Shown: positions 51,915 through 61,983 of the stretch, in pieces
Layout: the number at the start of each line of letters is the position of its first letter
Position numbering within the stretch: position 1 is the first letter of the stretch
The notes under the pieces: model-generated
Told to the model about the DNA's origin: nothing
Seen by the model: the letters and a program-made list of their open reading frames with translations, nothing else
Database searches by the model: none
Made by a program: the position numbers and the translations under genes
Assembly: GCF_030128825.1 (NCBI RefSeq)
Contig: NZ_CP119127.1
Coordinates: 602,001-666,000 of the forward strand
Source: Sphingobium sp. WTD-1
GTDB taxonomy: Bacteria > Pseudomonadota > Alphaproteobacteria > Sphingomonadales > Sphingomonadaceae
Reading direction: 5' to 3'
DNA: 64,000 nucleotides

Positions 51915-52549
51915 TGCAGGCCTTCGATCCCGATTTCTGCGCGACGCTGACGGAATTGCTGACCTGGCGCCGCGACGTGCGCCATTTCCGCACCGATCCG
52001 CTGGACGAGGCGATGGTGCTGGAACTGCTGACGCTGGCGCAACTGGCGCCGTCGGTCGGCAACAGCCAGCCCTGGCGCTTCGTCCGGGTAAAGACGCCGG
52101 CGCTGCGCAATGCGCTGGCCGATCATGTCGATGCCGAGCGGGAGCGGGCCACCAGCCAGATCGCCGACGCGACCCGGCATGACGCCTATCGCGCGCTGAA
52201 GCTGCACGGGCTGGGCGAGGCGCCGGAAATCATCGCGGTCTTCTGCGACGATGCGACGCAGGCCGGCGCGGGGCTGGGCGCGGCGACCATGCCGCAGACC
52301 CGGCTCCATTCGGTGGTGCTGGCGATCCATACGCTGTGGCTGGCGGCACGGGCGCGCGGGCTGGCGCTCGGCTGGGTGTCGATCCTCGACCCCGCCTTCG
52401 TCGCGCGGACGCTGGCGGTGCCCGACGGCTGGACCTTCGCCGCCCTGCTATGCCTGGGCCATCCCGAAGCGGTCGCCGATACGCCCGAACTGGACCGGCT
52501 GGGCTGGCAGGCCCGGCTCGATCCGCTGACGCAGATCAGCGAGCGATGA
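51914..52549 (+). CDS. bluB: 5,6-dimethylbenzimidazole synthase BluB
   Basis: A 211-residue nitroreductase-fold flavin destructase that converts reduced FMN and O2 into 5,6-dimethylbenzimidazole, the lower ligand of B12. Motifs are WRRDVRHFRTDPL, LAPSVGNSQPWRFVRV, TMPQTRLHSVVLAIHTLWLAARARGLALGWVSILDP and LCLGHPE. ATG 51914 lies in TGATG after cobO; a TTG one codon upstream is less likely. It closes the second B12-regulated operon, and its presence implies de novo, aerobic, DMB-type cobalamin. Confidence 0.95.
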   Translation: MQAFDPDFCATLTELLTWRRDVRHFRTDPLDEAMVLELLTLAQLAPSVGNSQPWRFVRVKTPALRNALADHVDAERERATSQIADATRHDAYRALKLHGLGEAPEIIAVFCDDATQAGAGLGAATMPQTRLHSVVLAIHTLWLAARARGLALGWVSILDPAFVARTLAVPDGWTFAALLCLGHPEAVADTPELDRLGWQARLDPLTQISER

Positions 52550-52598
52550 CCAAACCGCCTTTTCGGGGATGAAGCGAGGCTCTGCTTCGCCAGTCGGA

Positions 52599-52624
52599 GG
52601 AACTGGCGAGTATACAGGCACGTT
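52599..52624 (+). promoter_or_regulatory. EcfG (general stress sigma) promoter
   Basis: GGAAC (52599-52603), a 17-base spacer and CGTT (52621-52624) match the EcfG consensus exactly. It lies 37 bases upstream of the start codon at 52661, a normal distance for a short leader. A GGAG Shine-Dalgarno is present in between. Confidence 0.65.
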
Positions 52625-52660
52625 TTTCGAGCCGTCATAAGATAATGACAGGAGAAGAAC

Positions 52661-53266
52661 ATGCATAAGAACGGGTCCGTCATTGGCAGCCTATTGGCTG
52701 CATCCGCACTTTTTCTGACCAGCACGCCGGCCTTTGCTGGAGATGAGGAACGGGCACTGGCCGCCATCTCCCAGGCACAGGGCAAGATCGACGCAGCGAC
52801 CAAGCTCAACGCATCGCCCGACCTGCTGTCCCGTGCGCAGGCGTCGCTGCGCCTGGCGCAGGAAGAACTGAAGAGCGGCAAGGAGCAGAAGGCGATCGCG
52901 TCCGCCATCGATGCCCAACAGGCCGCCGACATGGCGATCGGCGAGAATAAGCAACAGGCCGACGCCGACGCGCAGATCTAGGCGCAGACGGCTGCCAGCG
53001 CGCAGATGCAGGCCGATGCCGCCAATGCCCGCGCCGACGCCGCCGAACGGGCCGCCGCCTCGGCAGCGGCCGATGCCAAGGCCGCACAGACTTCGGCATC
53101 GCTCGCCGCCGCCACTTCGCCGACCACCACCGTGACCACCGAAACGGTCAAGGCCGCACCATCGCGGAGCAGCGCGCACAAGCGCACGACCACCGTGGTC
53201 AAGAAGAAGGCCGCACCGACCACGGTTGCGGAACGCACGACCACCACGGTGACGACGCAGAACTAA
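52661..53266 (+). pseudogene. Exported Ala-rich coiled-coil protein interrupted by an in-frame amber codon
   Basis: ATG 52661 opens a frame with a signal peptide (LAASALFLTSTPAFAG, cleavage near residue 26) and a helical repeat region rich in Ala, Gln and Lys. This resembles DUF4398-type lipoprotein/coiled-coil proteins. After 106 residues it meets TAG at 52979-52981. The same frame continues without a break to TAA at 53264-53266 with the same composition (AQTAASAQMQADAANARADAAERA...), ending in a Thr/Lys-rich tail with TTTVTT repeats. A single base change therefore probably splits a 201-codon gene. It has a strong EcfG-type promoter, suggesting an envelope stress role. Either half might still be made; ATG 53006 is available for the second. 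Confidence 0.7.
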
Positions 53267-53286
53267 TTATCGTCGCATATGCCTGG

Positions 53287-53315
53287 ACGCCCTCTCCCCC
53301 AGCGGGAGGGGGCGT
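53287..53315. terminator. Strong hairpin between convergent genes
   Basis: ACGCCCTCTCCC (53287-53298) pairs with GGGAGGGGGCGT (53304-53315), 12 pairs including one G-T, around a 5-base loop. It lies in the 51-base gap between the amber-interrupted gene and the convergent ABC exporter gene, probably terminating both. Confidence 0.65.
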
Positions 53316-53317
53316 TG

Positions 53318-55162
53318 CTATTGCGGGGCGACCTCGAACATGTCCTCGATCCCCGGCTCTTCGGGCATGTCGTCGCGCTCGGTCGCCTGGCGCGCCCACA
53401 TGGTGGCGTAGAGACCGTCGGCGCGGACCAGATCGGCATGGCGGCCGCGCTCGACGATGCGGCCGGCGTCCAGCACGATGATCTCGTCGGCATCAACCAC
53501 GGTCGACAGGCGATGGGCCACCACCAATGTCGTGCGCTTGCGGCTGATGTCGCGCAGCACGGTCTGGATCTCGGTCTCGGTGCGGCTGTCGAGTGCGCTG
53601 GTCGCCTCGTCCAGCACCAGCACCGGCGGGTCTTTCAGCAGGGTGCGGGCGATAGCGACGCGCTGTTTCTCGCCGCCCGACAGCTTGAGGCCGCGCTCGC
53701 CGACGCGGGTGTCATAGCCCTGCGGCAGGCTCATGATGAAGTCATGGATCGAGGCTGCCTTGGCCGCCGCCTCGATCTCATCCTGACTCGCGCCCTCGCG
53801 GCCATAGCCGATATTATAGCCGACCGTATCGTTGAACAGCACCATGTCCTGGGGCACGATACCGATCGCGGCGCGCAGCGAGGCTTGCGACACGGCGGCG
53901 ATATCCTGCCCGTCGATCGACACGGTGCCGCCCTGGATATCGTAGAAGCGGAACAGGATGCGGGCGATGGTCGACTTGCCCGCGCCCGATGGACCGACGA
54001 TGGCCAGCGTCTTGCCCGCCGGCACCGCGAAGCTGACGCCATGGAGGATTTCACGCTCGGGATCATAGCCGAAGCGGACAGCGTCGAAGCGGACCGCGCC
54101 GCCGGCTACCTGCAGCGCCGGGGCACCAGGCACGTCGGCAACTTCGGTCTCGGTATCGATCAGCTTGTACATCGCCTCCATGTCGATCAGGCCCTGGCGG
54201 ATGGTGCGATAGACCATGCCGAGCAGGTCGAGCGGACGGAACAGCTGTGACAACAGCGTGTTCACCAGCACCACGTCGCCGGTGGAAAATTGCCCCCGGC
54301 TCCAGCCCCAGACGGTATAGGCCATCGCCCCGCCCATCATCAGGTTGGTGATCAGCGACTGGCCGATATTGAGCCAGGCGAGGCTGTTTTCCGACTTTAC
54401 AGCCGCCTTGGCATAGCGGCGCATGGCGGCGCCGTAGCGCCGCGCCTCGCGCTCCTCCGCGCCGAAATATTTGACCGTCTCGAAATTGAGCAGGCTGTCG
54501 ACGGCGTGGGCAACGGCACTGGTGTCCATGTCCACCATGTCGCGGCGCAACTGGTTGCGCCATTCGGTGACGAGCCGGGTGAACCAGATATAGAGGGCGA
54601 CCATGGCCAGCGTCGCGGCGACCAGGCCGGGGCCGAACTTCACCAGGAAGATGGCGCAGACGGCAAGCAGTTCCAGCACCGTCGGCGCGATGTTGAACAG
54701 CAGGAAATAGAGCATCGTGTCGATGCTTTTGGTGCCGCGCTCGACGATCTTGGTGACGGCGCCGGTGCGGCGGTCGAGATGGAAGCGCAGCGACAGGCGG
54801 TGGAGATGGACGAAGACATCGTCGGCCAGGCGCCGGCCCGCTTCCTGCCCGACCTTCTCGAAAATGGCGTTGCGCAGATTGTCGAACAGCACGCCGCCAA
54901 AGCGCGCGCCGGCATAGGCGACGACCAGCGCCATGGCGAGGCCGGCGGCCGGCTCCAGCCCCGGCGCCATCCGGTCGATCGCGCCCTTATAGGCGAAGGG
55001 CATGGCGAGGGTGACGACCTTGGCCAGCGCGACCAGCGCCAGCGCCACCGCGACACGGCGGCGCAGCGCCGGCGCATCGGCCGGCCAGAGATAGGGAATG
55101 AAGCGCCGCAGCGTGGCCCAGGCGGGCGGAAGGGGCGTGGAATCGGGCGTGGCTGGGGGCAT
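53318..55162 (-). CDS. Atm1/HMT1-type ABC exporter (fused permease/ATPase)
   Basis: A 614-residue half-transporter with six N-terminal membrane helices and a C-terminal ATPase. The ATPase has Walker A GPSGAGKSTIARIL, signature LSGGEKQRVAIAR and Walker B VLVLDEATSALD. The membrane domain carries KIVERGTKSIDTMLYFLLFNIAPTVLEL and ETVKYFGAEEREARRY, motifs of the Atm1/HMT1 heavy-metal branch that exports glutathione or iron-sulfur-related thiols. Monocistronic, convergent with the amber-interrupted gene. Confidence 0.92.
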   Translation of the reverse strand: MPPATPDSTPLPPAWATLRRFIPYLWPADAPALRRRVAVALALVALAKVVTLAMPFAYKGAIDRMAPGLEPAAGLAMALVVAYAGARFGGVLFDNLRNAIFEKVGQEAGRRLADDVFVHLHRLSLRFHLDRRTGAVTKIVERGTKSIDTMLYFLLFNIAPTVLELLAVCAIFLVKFGPGLVAATLAMVALYIWFTRLVTEWRNQLRRDMVDMDTSAVAHAVDSLLNFETVKYFGAEEREARRYGAAMRRYAKAAVKSENSLAWLNIGQSLITNLMMGGAMAYTVWGWSRGQFSTGDVVLVNTLLSQLFRPLDLLGMVYRTIRQGLIDMEAMYKLIDTETEVADVPGAPALQVAGGAVRFDAVRFGYDPEREILHGVSFAVPAGKTLAIVGPSGAGKSTIARILFRFYDIQGGTVSIDGQDIAAVSQASLRAAIGIVPQDMVLFNDTVGYNIGYGREGASQDEIEAAAKAASIHDFIMSLPQGYDTRVGERGLKLSGGEKQRVAIARTLLKDPPVLVLDEATSALDSRTETEIQTVLRDISRKRTTLVVAHRLSTVVDADEIIVLDAGRIVERGRHADLVRADGLYATMWARQATERDDMPEEPGIEDMFEVAPQ

Positions 55163-55431
55163 TTGTCGCTATTTAGGGCATGACGGGCGGCAATCCAGTG
55201 GCGCGGCCATCCGGCCGACCACGCAAAAGCGTCCCTTGTTGGATCATCCGCTTAACTTCGCACATTTCCCGCACATTCTGACATTTTCTTGCGCCCCGCT
55301 GATCCTATCGAAAAGTCGGGAACCGGGTGGCAAGGATAGCAAAGCGGGCTGCTGTAGGACAGCATCTTGCCCCGATACGGCGCCCATGGCAGGCTTCGCC
55401 TCCGTCATCCTTCCCCGACAAGGAGCACGGC

Positions 55432-55752
55432 ATGGAACCCTTCAGCGTAGCATTGGCCCCCGAACGTTTGTGGCAGGCGATCAATCCCCTGACCTGGACG
55501 CAGAGCGGCGGTCAGGTCGGCCTCATCAATATCGCGCTCGGCCAGACGGCACGCCCGGACATAGAGCGCACGGTACTGAACGAGGTCGGCAGCTATGGCC
55601 GGCAGATCGGCCGGATAGGCGATGCGCTCGAAGTGCTGATCCGCCATTTCGAGGCACGCGACCTGCCCCAGACGGAACGCGACGCGCTGACCATCCTGAT
55701 GGGCCAGCTGGCAGAAGTCCGCAAGGTCAAGGCGCGCGAGCGGGAGGGGTAA
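55432..55752 (+). CDS. Hypothetical protein, 106 residues
   Basis: A small soluble protein starting MEPFSVALAPERLWQAINPLTWTQSGGQVGLINIALG. No signal or membrane segment is present; the rest is predicted helical with a charged C-terminus (EVRKVKAREREG). AAGGAG lies 9 bases upstream of ATG 55432. No family is recognised. The 269-base gap before it contains no gene. Confidence 0.65.
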   Translation: MEPFSVALAPERLWQAINPLTWTQSGGQVGLINIALGQTARPDIERTVLNEVGSYGRQIGRIGDALEVLIRHFEARDLPQTERDALTILMGQLAEVRKVKAREREG

Positions 55753-55777
55753 GACGGCGCGGTTGCCTCCACCCCGA

Positions 55778-56320
55778 TCAGCTTGAAATTTGCGGGCATT
55801 GGCCAGGACGTTTTTCCTCCTGGCCGGCCTTGAACCAGCGGGTCGACTGGGCATCGACGGACTCGTCATAATAGCAGACCTCCGCCGTGCCGCTGGCCGG
55901 ATCAACCAGGGTCAGCCATTGGTGCGGGCCGCAATTATGGGTTTCGCACGCCCAGGCCGCGACCTTGCCGTCGACGGTCGCGATCGGCGAAGCGGGACCG
56001 CCCTCTTCCAGCACCCAATTGCGCACCGCCTTGTCCGCGACCGCCGCCTTCACCGCCGCGACCACGGCGGGATCGTCGTTCCAGCTATGGGCGCCGACCT
56101 TGTCGGAGGGATATTTGCCGACATAGGGACTGAAGGCGTCGGCTTTGGGCGCGGCGGCATTGGTCGCGTTGGCGGCGTTGGCCATGGCATTTTCGACCGC
56201 GTTGACCGCATTGTCGGCGGCGTTGTCGGCCGGGCTGTTCTTCTCGCCGCTGCAGGCGGCCAGCGCGGCAGACAGGAGTACGGGCAGGGTCAGGACGGTC
56301 CAGAGGCGGTGGCGGGTCAT
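55778..56320 (-). CDS. Hypothetical lipoprotein with Asn/Ala repeat linker
   Basis: A 180-residue lipoprotein: hydrophobic segment then LAAC-S lipobox near residue 22. A low-complexity linker of repeated DNA(V)/NAA units follows (NAADNAVNAVENAMANAANATNAA, about 30-53). The folded domain contains SWNDDPAVVAAVKAAVADKAVRNWVLEEGGP and WACETHNCGPHQWLTLVDPASG, with three Cys residues. The domain resembles inhibitor-of-lysozyme-like periplasmic proteins in style (Ivy), but this is only a resemblance. Probably outer-membrane anchored. Confidence 0.7.
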   Translation of the reverse strand: MTRHRLWTVLTLPVLLSAALAACSGEKNSPADNAADNAVNAVENAMANAANATNAAAPKADAFSPYVGKYPSDKVGAHSWNDDPAVVAAVKAAVADKAVRNWVLEEGGPASPIATVDGKVAAWACETHNCGPHQWLTLVDPASGTAEVCYYDESVDAQSTRWFKAGQEEKRPGQCPQISS

Positions 56321-56465
56321 CGGCGGTCCTTTGCGGGAGGAGAATGCCTCCATGGTGGGGCGGGAGGCGGCAGCGAGCAAGGCCGATTGCACCACGGGCG
56401 CGGAAATTGGCGGCTGATCCGTCTGGAAAGGCAGATACTTCCCCTTGCGAAAGGCCTCCTGCCCG

Positions 56466-56909
56466 ATGCGTTTCCCCCCTGCCCTGATCCTGCTCGCCAG
56501 CCTGGCCGCCGCGCCCGCCACCGCCCAGACCGCGGCACCCGCCGACGGCCCGCTGAAGGTGGAAAATTACTACCGCGTCAAATGGGGCGGGATGGGCCAG
56601 TTCCTGACCACCTATCACAAACAGCATGAGGCGTTGCTGCGCGAAATGATGCGACAGGGCTATATCAGCGAAGTCACGGTCGAGATGCCCTTCACCCATA
56701 TGGGCGGCAGCACGCGGTGGGACGTGCGTACCACCATCGTCTACAAGCATGGCGCCGACGGCGTGGGTGCCGGCGAAGCCTATAAGGCGGCGATGGCGGC
56801 GGCCAAGGCGCGGATGTTCCCCGACAAGGCGGCGTTCGATGCCGAGGAAGCCAAGCGCATGGCGGTGACGGAAGATCATTGGGACGTGGTGCTGGAACCC
56901 GCGCCGTAA
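56466..56909 (+). CDS. Hypothetical exported protein
   Basis: A 147-residue protein with a Sec signal (FPPALILLASLAAAPATAQ, cleavage after residue 20). The mature part is mixed alpha/beta: VENYYRVKWGGMGQFLTTYHKQHEALLREMMRQGYISEVTVEMPFTHMGG..., reminiscent of a dimeric ferredoxin-like (Dabb/EthD-like) fold. No signature confirms it. Divergent from the lipoprotein gene at 55778-56320. Confidence 0.65.
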   Translation: MRFPPALILLASLAAAPATAQTAAPADGPLKVENYYRVKWGGMGQFLTTYHKQHEALLREMMRQGYISEVTVEMPFTHMGGSTRWDVRTTIVYKHGADGVGAGEAYKAAMAAAKARMFPDKAAFDAEEAKRMAVTEDHWDVVLEPAP

Positions 56910-57051
56910 GGATCGGCAGGCCATTTGGGGGCATCGCTGCGGCGGACCGTGAAGCTGTCGCGATTCATGGGTCAAATGCCCCCTTTTCCTTTGCCCGAAG
57001 CCACGCCATGTTGGGGCGGAGTAAAGTGCATCGCGGGAGGCAGGCAAACGC

Positions 57052-57711
57052 ATGTTCGGCGCATTGTGGAATCGAATCTTCGGCAAGACCAACGCCCCCG
57101 AGCAAGAAGCAGCCCTTCCCCCCTATGATCCGCTCGCGGCGCTGCGCGACCAGGTCTGGCGCGATGTTGCCGGGGGATTTCATGACGATGACGCGATCCT
57201 GACCGCCGCCCACGACACGTTCGTCGAGGAACTGCCCGGCCCGACCCTGCGCCGCGAGGCATCGGCCGCGCTGCGTCAGGCGCTGGCCGAGCATAATGCC
57301 GCCGAAAAGGCCTGGCCCGACATGACCGATTGCGACCGGCTGGACGCGGCCTTTGCCGCGCTGGAGGCCGAGGGCGTGATCGCGCGGCAGAATTTCACCT
57401 GCTGCGGCAGTTGCGGCGCGATCGAGATCTGGGACGAGATCGAGGAAGCGATCGGCGAAGGCCGCCCGGCCGAGGGCTATGCCTTTTTCCACATGCAGGA
57501 CACCGAGGCGGCGGTCGAGGGCGAGGCGCTCTACCTCAATTACGGTGCCTGCGCAGCGGGCGAGGCGGCGGCGCTCGACATCGGCCGGCGGATCGCCGCC
57601 CAGCTGGACGCGCATGACCTGGCGGTCGACTGGGACGGCAGCTGGAGCATGCGCATCCAGGTGGTGCTCGACTGGAAGAAGCGCCGCACCCTGCGCATGC
57701 TGGAAGCCTGA
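57052..57711 (+). CDS. DUF6891-like cytoplasmic protein
   Basis: A 219-residue soluble protein with a conserved Cys motif NFTCCGSCG near residue 118, followed by acidic GEGRPAEGYAFFHMQDTEAA and a final strand pair ending WSMRIQVVLDWKKRR. The layout matches the DUF6891 family as I remember it; function unknown. GGGAGG lies 13 bases before ATG 57052. It is followed by a copy of the dispersed structured repeat. Confidence 0.7.
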   Translation: MFGALWNRIFGKTNAPEQEAALPPYDPLAALRDQVWRDVAGGFHDDDAILTAAHDTFVEELPGPTLRREASAALRQALAEHNAAEKAWPDMTDCDRLDAAFAALEAEGVIARQNFTCCGSCGAIEIWDEIEEAIGEGRPAEGYAFFHMQDTEAAVEGEALYLNYGACAAGEAAALDIGRRIAAQLDAHDLAVDWDGSWSMRIQVVLDWKKRRTLRMLEA

Positions 57712-57747
57712 ACCGGCGGACGGACGCCGGTTCGCCCCAGGGTCACG

Positions 57748-57795
57748 CCCGAAGTTCACAGCGTTATCGACCTTTTCGGGGGATTTGCGCCGGCC
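57748..57795 (+). repeat. Dispersed structured repeat, copy B
   Basis: CCCGAA (57748-57753) and TTCGGG (57775-57780) enclose GTTCACAGCGTTATCGACC and are followed by GGATTTGCGCCGG, closely matching copy A at 37856-37905. Both copies lie on the plus strand just downstream of a plus-strand gene. The remaining gap to the HTH gene is GC-rich and without genes. Confidence 0.6.
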
Positions 57796-57920
57796 TTGCA
57801 CCGGCCGCGCGTCGCCCACGCGCCTGTTCTGCATCAGAACGCGCCACCGGGGCGACGCATAATGCGCCCATGACGCCCCGGCGACGCGACAGCTTTGCGC
57901 CTGTTTTGCACCGATATGCC

Positions 57921-58217
57921 TCAGCGCCGCGTCGCGGCCTGGGGGCGGAGCTGGGTGGCGATCGGGTCGGCCATCGCCTGGGCATGGAGCGCCAGCGCAT
58001 TGCTCCAGTCCCGGTCGAAGGCGGTGCCGGCGAGGCGGCGGCGCAGGCGATGCGCGCTGGACGGCGACATGCCGACCATGCGCGCGGCCTGCGCCACGCT
58101 GCCGCTCTGGTAGAGGGCGGTCAGGAAGGTTCGCTGCCGGGCCGGGGTCCAGCGGGCGGGGGCGAAGAGCGCCGGCGCGGGCTGCGCGGGCGGGCGAGCG
58201 GGGAGGTTCTGTGTCAT
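57921..58217 (-). CDS. Small helix-turn-helix protein
   Basis: A 98-residue protein with a central helix-turn-helix: RQRTFLTALYQSGSVAQAARMVGMSPSSAHRLRRRLAG (about 28-65). It resembles the DNA-binding part of small sphingomonad regulators in which the first helix reads 'RQxxFLxAL..TG.V..AA'. A proline-rich N-terminus precedes it. No ligand domain is present. Monocistronic and convergent with the DUF6891-like gene. Confidence 0.75.
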   Translation of the reverse strand: MTQNLPARPPAQPAPALFAPARWTPARQRTFLTALYQSGSVAQAARMVGMSPSSAHRLRRRLAGTAFDRDWSNALALHAQAMADPIATQLRPQAATRR

Positions 58218-58308
58218 TCCCCAGGGTAGATCAGAGGATCGCCATGTAGGACAGAGGATATTGGCGCCGGGGTGTCAGGGAGCGAGATGGTCGATATCTT
58301 GCGATTTT

Positions 58309-58325
58309 GTACATAATTTAGTACA
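58309..58325. promoter_or_regulatory. YefM-type operator overlapping the antitoxin start
   Basis: TGTAC (58309-58313) and GTACA (58321-58325) form an inverted repeat around an 8-base AT spacer. YefM/YoeB operators have TGTACA cores, so this is the likely autoregulatory site. The start codon at 58325 overlaps its right arm. Confidence 0.65.
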
Positions 58326-58588
58326 TGTCTTTCATGCAGACCGTCAGCGTTTCCGAAACCCGCGCCAATCTCAAGGCCGTGCTCGACCGTGTCGTCGCCG
58401 ACAAGGCGCCGATCCAGATCGTGCGGCCCAAGGGTGAGGGCGTGGTGATGATTTCGCAAAGCGAATGGGAAGGCATGCAGGAGACGCTGCACCTGCTGGC
58501 GTCGCCCGCCAATGCCCATCATCTGCTGGAGGGCATCAGGCAACTGGATGCCGGGCTCGGCGAGGAGCATGAGCTGATCGCGCCGTGA
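58325..58588 (+). CDS. Antitoxin, Phd/YefM family
   Basis: An 87-residue antitoxin. The N-terminal Phd/YefM DNA-binding domain (TVSVSETRANLKAVLDRVVADKAPIQIVRPKGEGVVMISQSEWEGMQETLHLL) is followed by a flexible C-terminal toxin-neutralising tail. ATG 58325 lies within the operator with no Shine-Dalgarno, so translation may be leaderless. ATG 58334, which begins the family homology (MQTVSVSE), is an equally plausible start. It binds and represses its own promoter together with the toxin. Confidence 0.92.
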   Translation: MSFMQTVSVSETRANLKAVLDRVVADKAPIQIVRPKGEGVVMISQSEWEGMQETLHLLASPANAHHLLEGIRQLDAGLGEEHELIAP

Positions 58589-58851
58589 AGATCGTCTTCG
58601 GGGGCCAGGCCTGGCGCGACTATGTCGCCTGGGCAGCGGATGATCCCAAGGTGCTGGCACGGATCAACGCGCTGATCGAGGAATGCCGCCGCGATCCGTT
58701 TCGCGGCACGGGCAAGCCGGAGCCATTGCGGCAGAACCTGGCCGGCTGGTGGTCAAGGCGCATCACTGGCGAGCATCGGCTGGTCTATCGGGTCAGCGGA
58801 TCAGGCGACACGCAGGCGCTGGAAGTGCTGAGTTGCCGGTATCATTATTAG
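58585..58851 (+). CDS. yoeB: Toxin, YoeB/Txe-family mRNA interferase
   Basis: An 88-residue ribosome-dependent endoribonuclease. The family catalytic residues are present: E46 in GKPEPL, R65 in TGEHRLVYRV, and the C-terminal His-Tyr pair (CRYHY, H87-Y88). The start is GTG 58585 overlapping the antitoxin stop (GTGA), so toxin synthesis is coupled to that of the antitoxin. When free it cleaves mRNA in the ribosomal A site and halts growth. Confidence 0.94.
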   Translation: MKIVFGGQAWRDYVAWAADDPKVLARINALIEECRRDPFRGTGKPEPLRQNLAGWWSRRITGEHRLVYRVSGSGDTQALEVLSCRYHY

Positions 58852-58892
58852 CAGGGGCCGCACGTCCACGGGACATGCTACCGGCATCAGGA

Positions 58893-59420
58893 TCATGCTT
58901 CCGGCCCATGATCATAGTGCCGAAATATCTTCACAAGTTGGTCCACGCTGATCCCGTTCTCCTGGGCAAGAGCCAAAGGATGATCGTCGTCCATGGCCCA
59001 GAGAAGCGGGCGCTGCCTGCCGGGGCGAAGTTGGACCCATACGCCAAAGGGATCATCCTCGACAAAGTCTGCCATTCGATTGCAGAGCCAACCGCTCCAT
59101 AATTCCTCCTGCGAGGGGCGCGGCGAGTCGAAGGCGTCCACATATTTCTCAAAATTTTGCCGGGACAGCGTTGACCAGCAGCCAAAGCCGAAATCATCGG
59201 CCATGCCATGAACGGGAATGGTCATCACGGCCCGAACGAAGAAATGCTCTCCGTTCAGAACGCAAAAATCCTCCGACAGGAAATCCCCGTCCATCCTGAG
59301 CGCACCGTTAGGCTCATAATCAGTGGCATGCGGCCAAGGGTCAGGGGCATTTGCGGCAAGATCGAAGGGCCAGCTATGTTCCCGGTCACAATTGACACAG
59401 CGCCAACGCCCCTGATGCAA
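58893..59420 (-). CDS. DUF2199-family protein
   Basis: A 175-residue protein with a CxxC zinc-type motif at the N-terminus (RCVNCDREHSWPFDLAANAP). The DUF2199 core follows: HFFVRAVMTIPVHGMADDFGFGCWSTLSRQNFEKYVDAF and GWLCNRM. Function unknown. The only in-frame start is TTG 59420, immediately ahead of the homology and without a clear ribosome site, so the true start is uncertain. A 10-base tandem repeat lies just upstream. Confidence 0.75.
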   Translation of the reverse strand: MHQGRWRCVNCDREHSWPFDLAANAPDPWPHATDYEPNGALRMDGDFLSEDFCVLNGEHFFVRAVMTIPVHGMADDFGFGCWSTLSRQNFEKYVDAFDSPRPSQEELWSGWLCNRMADFVEDDPFGVWVQLRPGRQRPLLWAMDDDHPLALAQENGISVDQLVKIFRHYDHGPEA

Positions 59421-59439
59421 CTGTTCAGATGACGAGCGA

Positions 59440-59479
59440 CTAGGCGCAGTCGGGCGCAGTCGGGCGCAGTCGGGCGCAG
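59440..59479. repeat. Four-copy 10-base tandem repeat
   Basis: The unit GGCGCAGTCG is repeated about four times without spacing in the 91-base gap between the DUF2199 gene start and the thiC stop codon. The copies are almost identical, which suggests recent expansion. It may be a mutable spacer affecting the DUF2199 promoter. Confidence 0.7.
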
Positions 59480-59511
59480 CCTATCCCAGAAACGCTGCGC
59501 CCAATTCGACA

Positions 59512-61560
<2,049 letters not shown>

Positions 61561-61637
61561 GGGGATATGGGCATTGGATAGCGCAAGCGCGGCGGCAGGG
61601 GAAGCCCCTCGCGATCCGCTTGCCTTGCGCCGGGGCG

Positions 61638-61964
61638 ATGGAAACCATAATTGGGAAGGGCCACAGCAAGAGGCCGATCGTGCGGAACAGCCAGCCACCC
61701 CATCCCGATTCCGAGAAAGCCCGGCGCAAGGCGTTGCGGCATGAGATGCGGATGGTGGCGGTGCGGCCGCGGCGCTGGGGGCTGTGGCTGCTGACGCTGG
61801 GGGCGCTGCTGCTGATCCTGCCGTCGGCCTTTGGCGTTCACAGCCTGATGGGCTGGTCGCCGATGCTGCTGGGGCTGGTCGCCTGTGCTGCGGCACTGCC
61901 CTTGCTGGTGGCGGGGGCGGTGCTGCGACGGCGTTACCTGCGGGGACAGCTCGCGCGGGATTGA
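61638..61964 (+). CDS. Small two-helix membrane protein
   Basis: A 108-residue protein: a basic cytoplasmic N-terminus (RARRKALRHEMRMVAVRPRRWG) and two hydrophobic segments, WLLTLGALLLILPSAFGV and MLLGLVACAAALPLLVAGAVL. It ends RRRYLRGQLARD. It is probably an inner-membrane protein; no family is recognised. ATG 61638 has GGGG upstream; the frame is open further upstream over the riboswitch, which is unlikely to be coding. It is followed 19 bases later by the prolyl oligopeptidase gene. Confidence 0.6.
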   Translation: METIIGKGHSKRPIVRNSQPPHPDSEKARRKALRHEMRMVAVRPRRWGLWLLTLGALLLILPSAFGVHSLMGWSPMLLGLVACAAALPLLVAGAVLRRRYLRGQLARD

Positions 61965-61983
61965 GGACAATGAGCGGGGCGCA

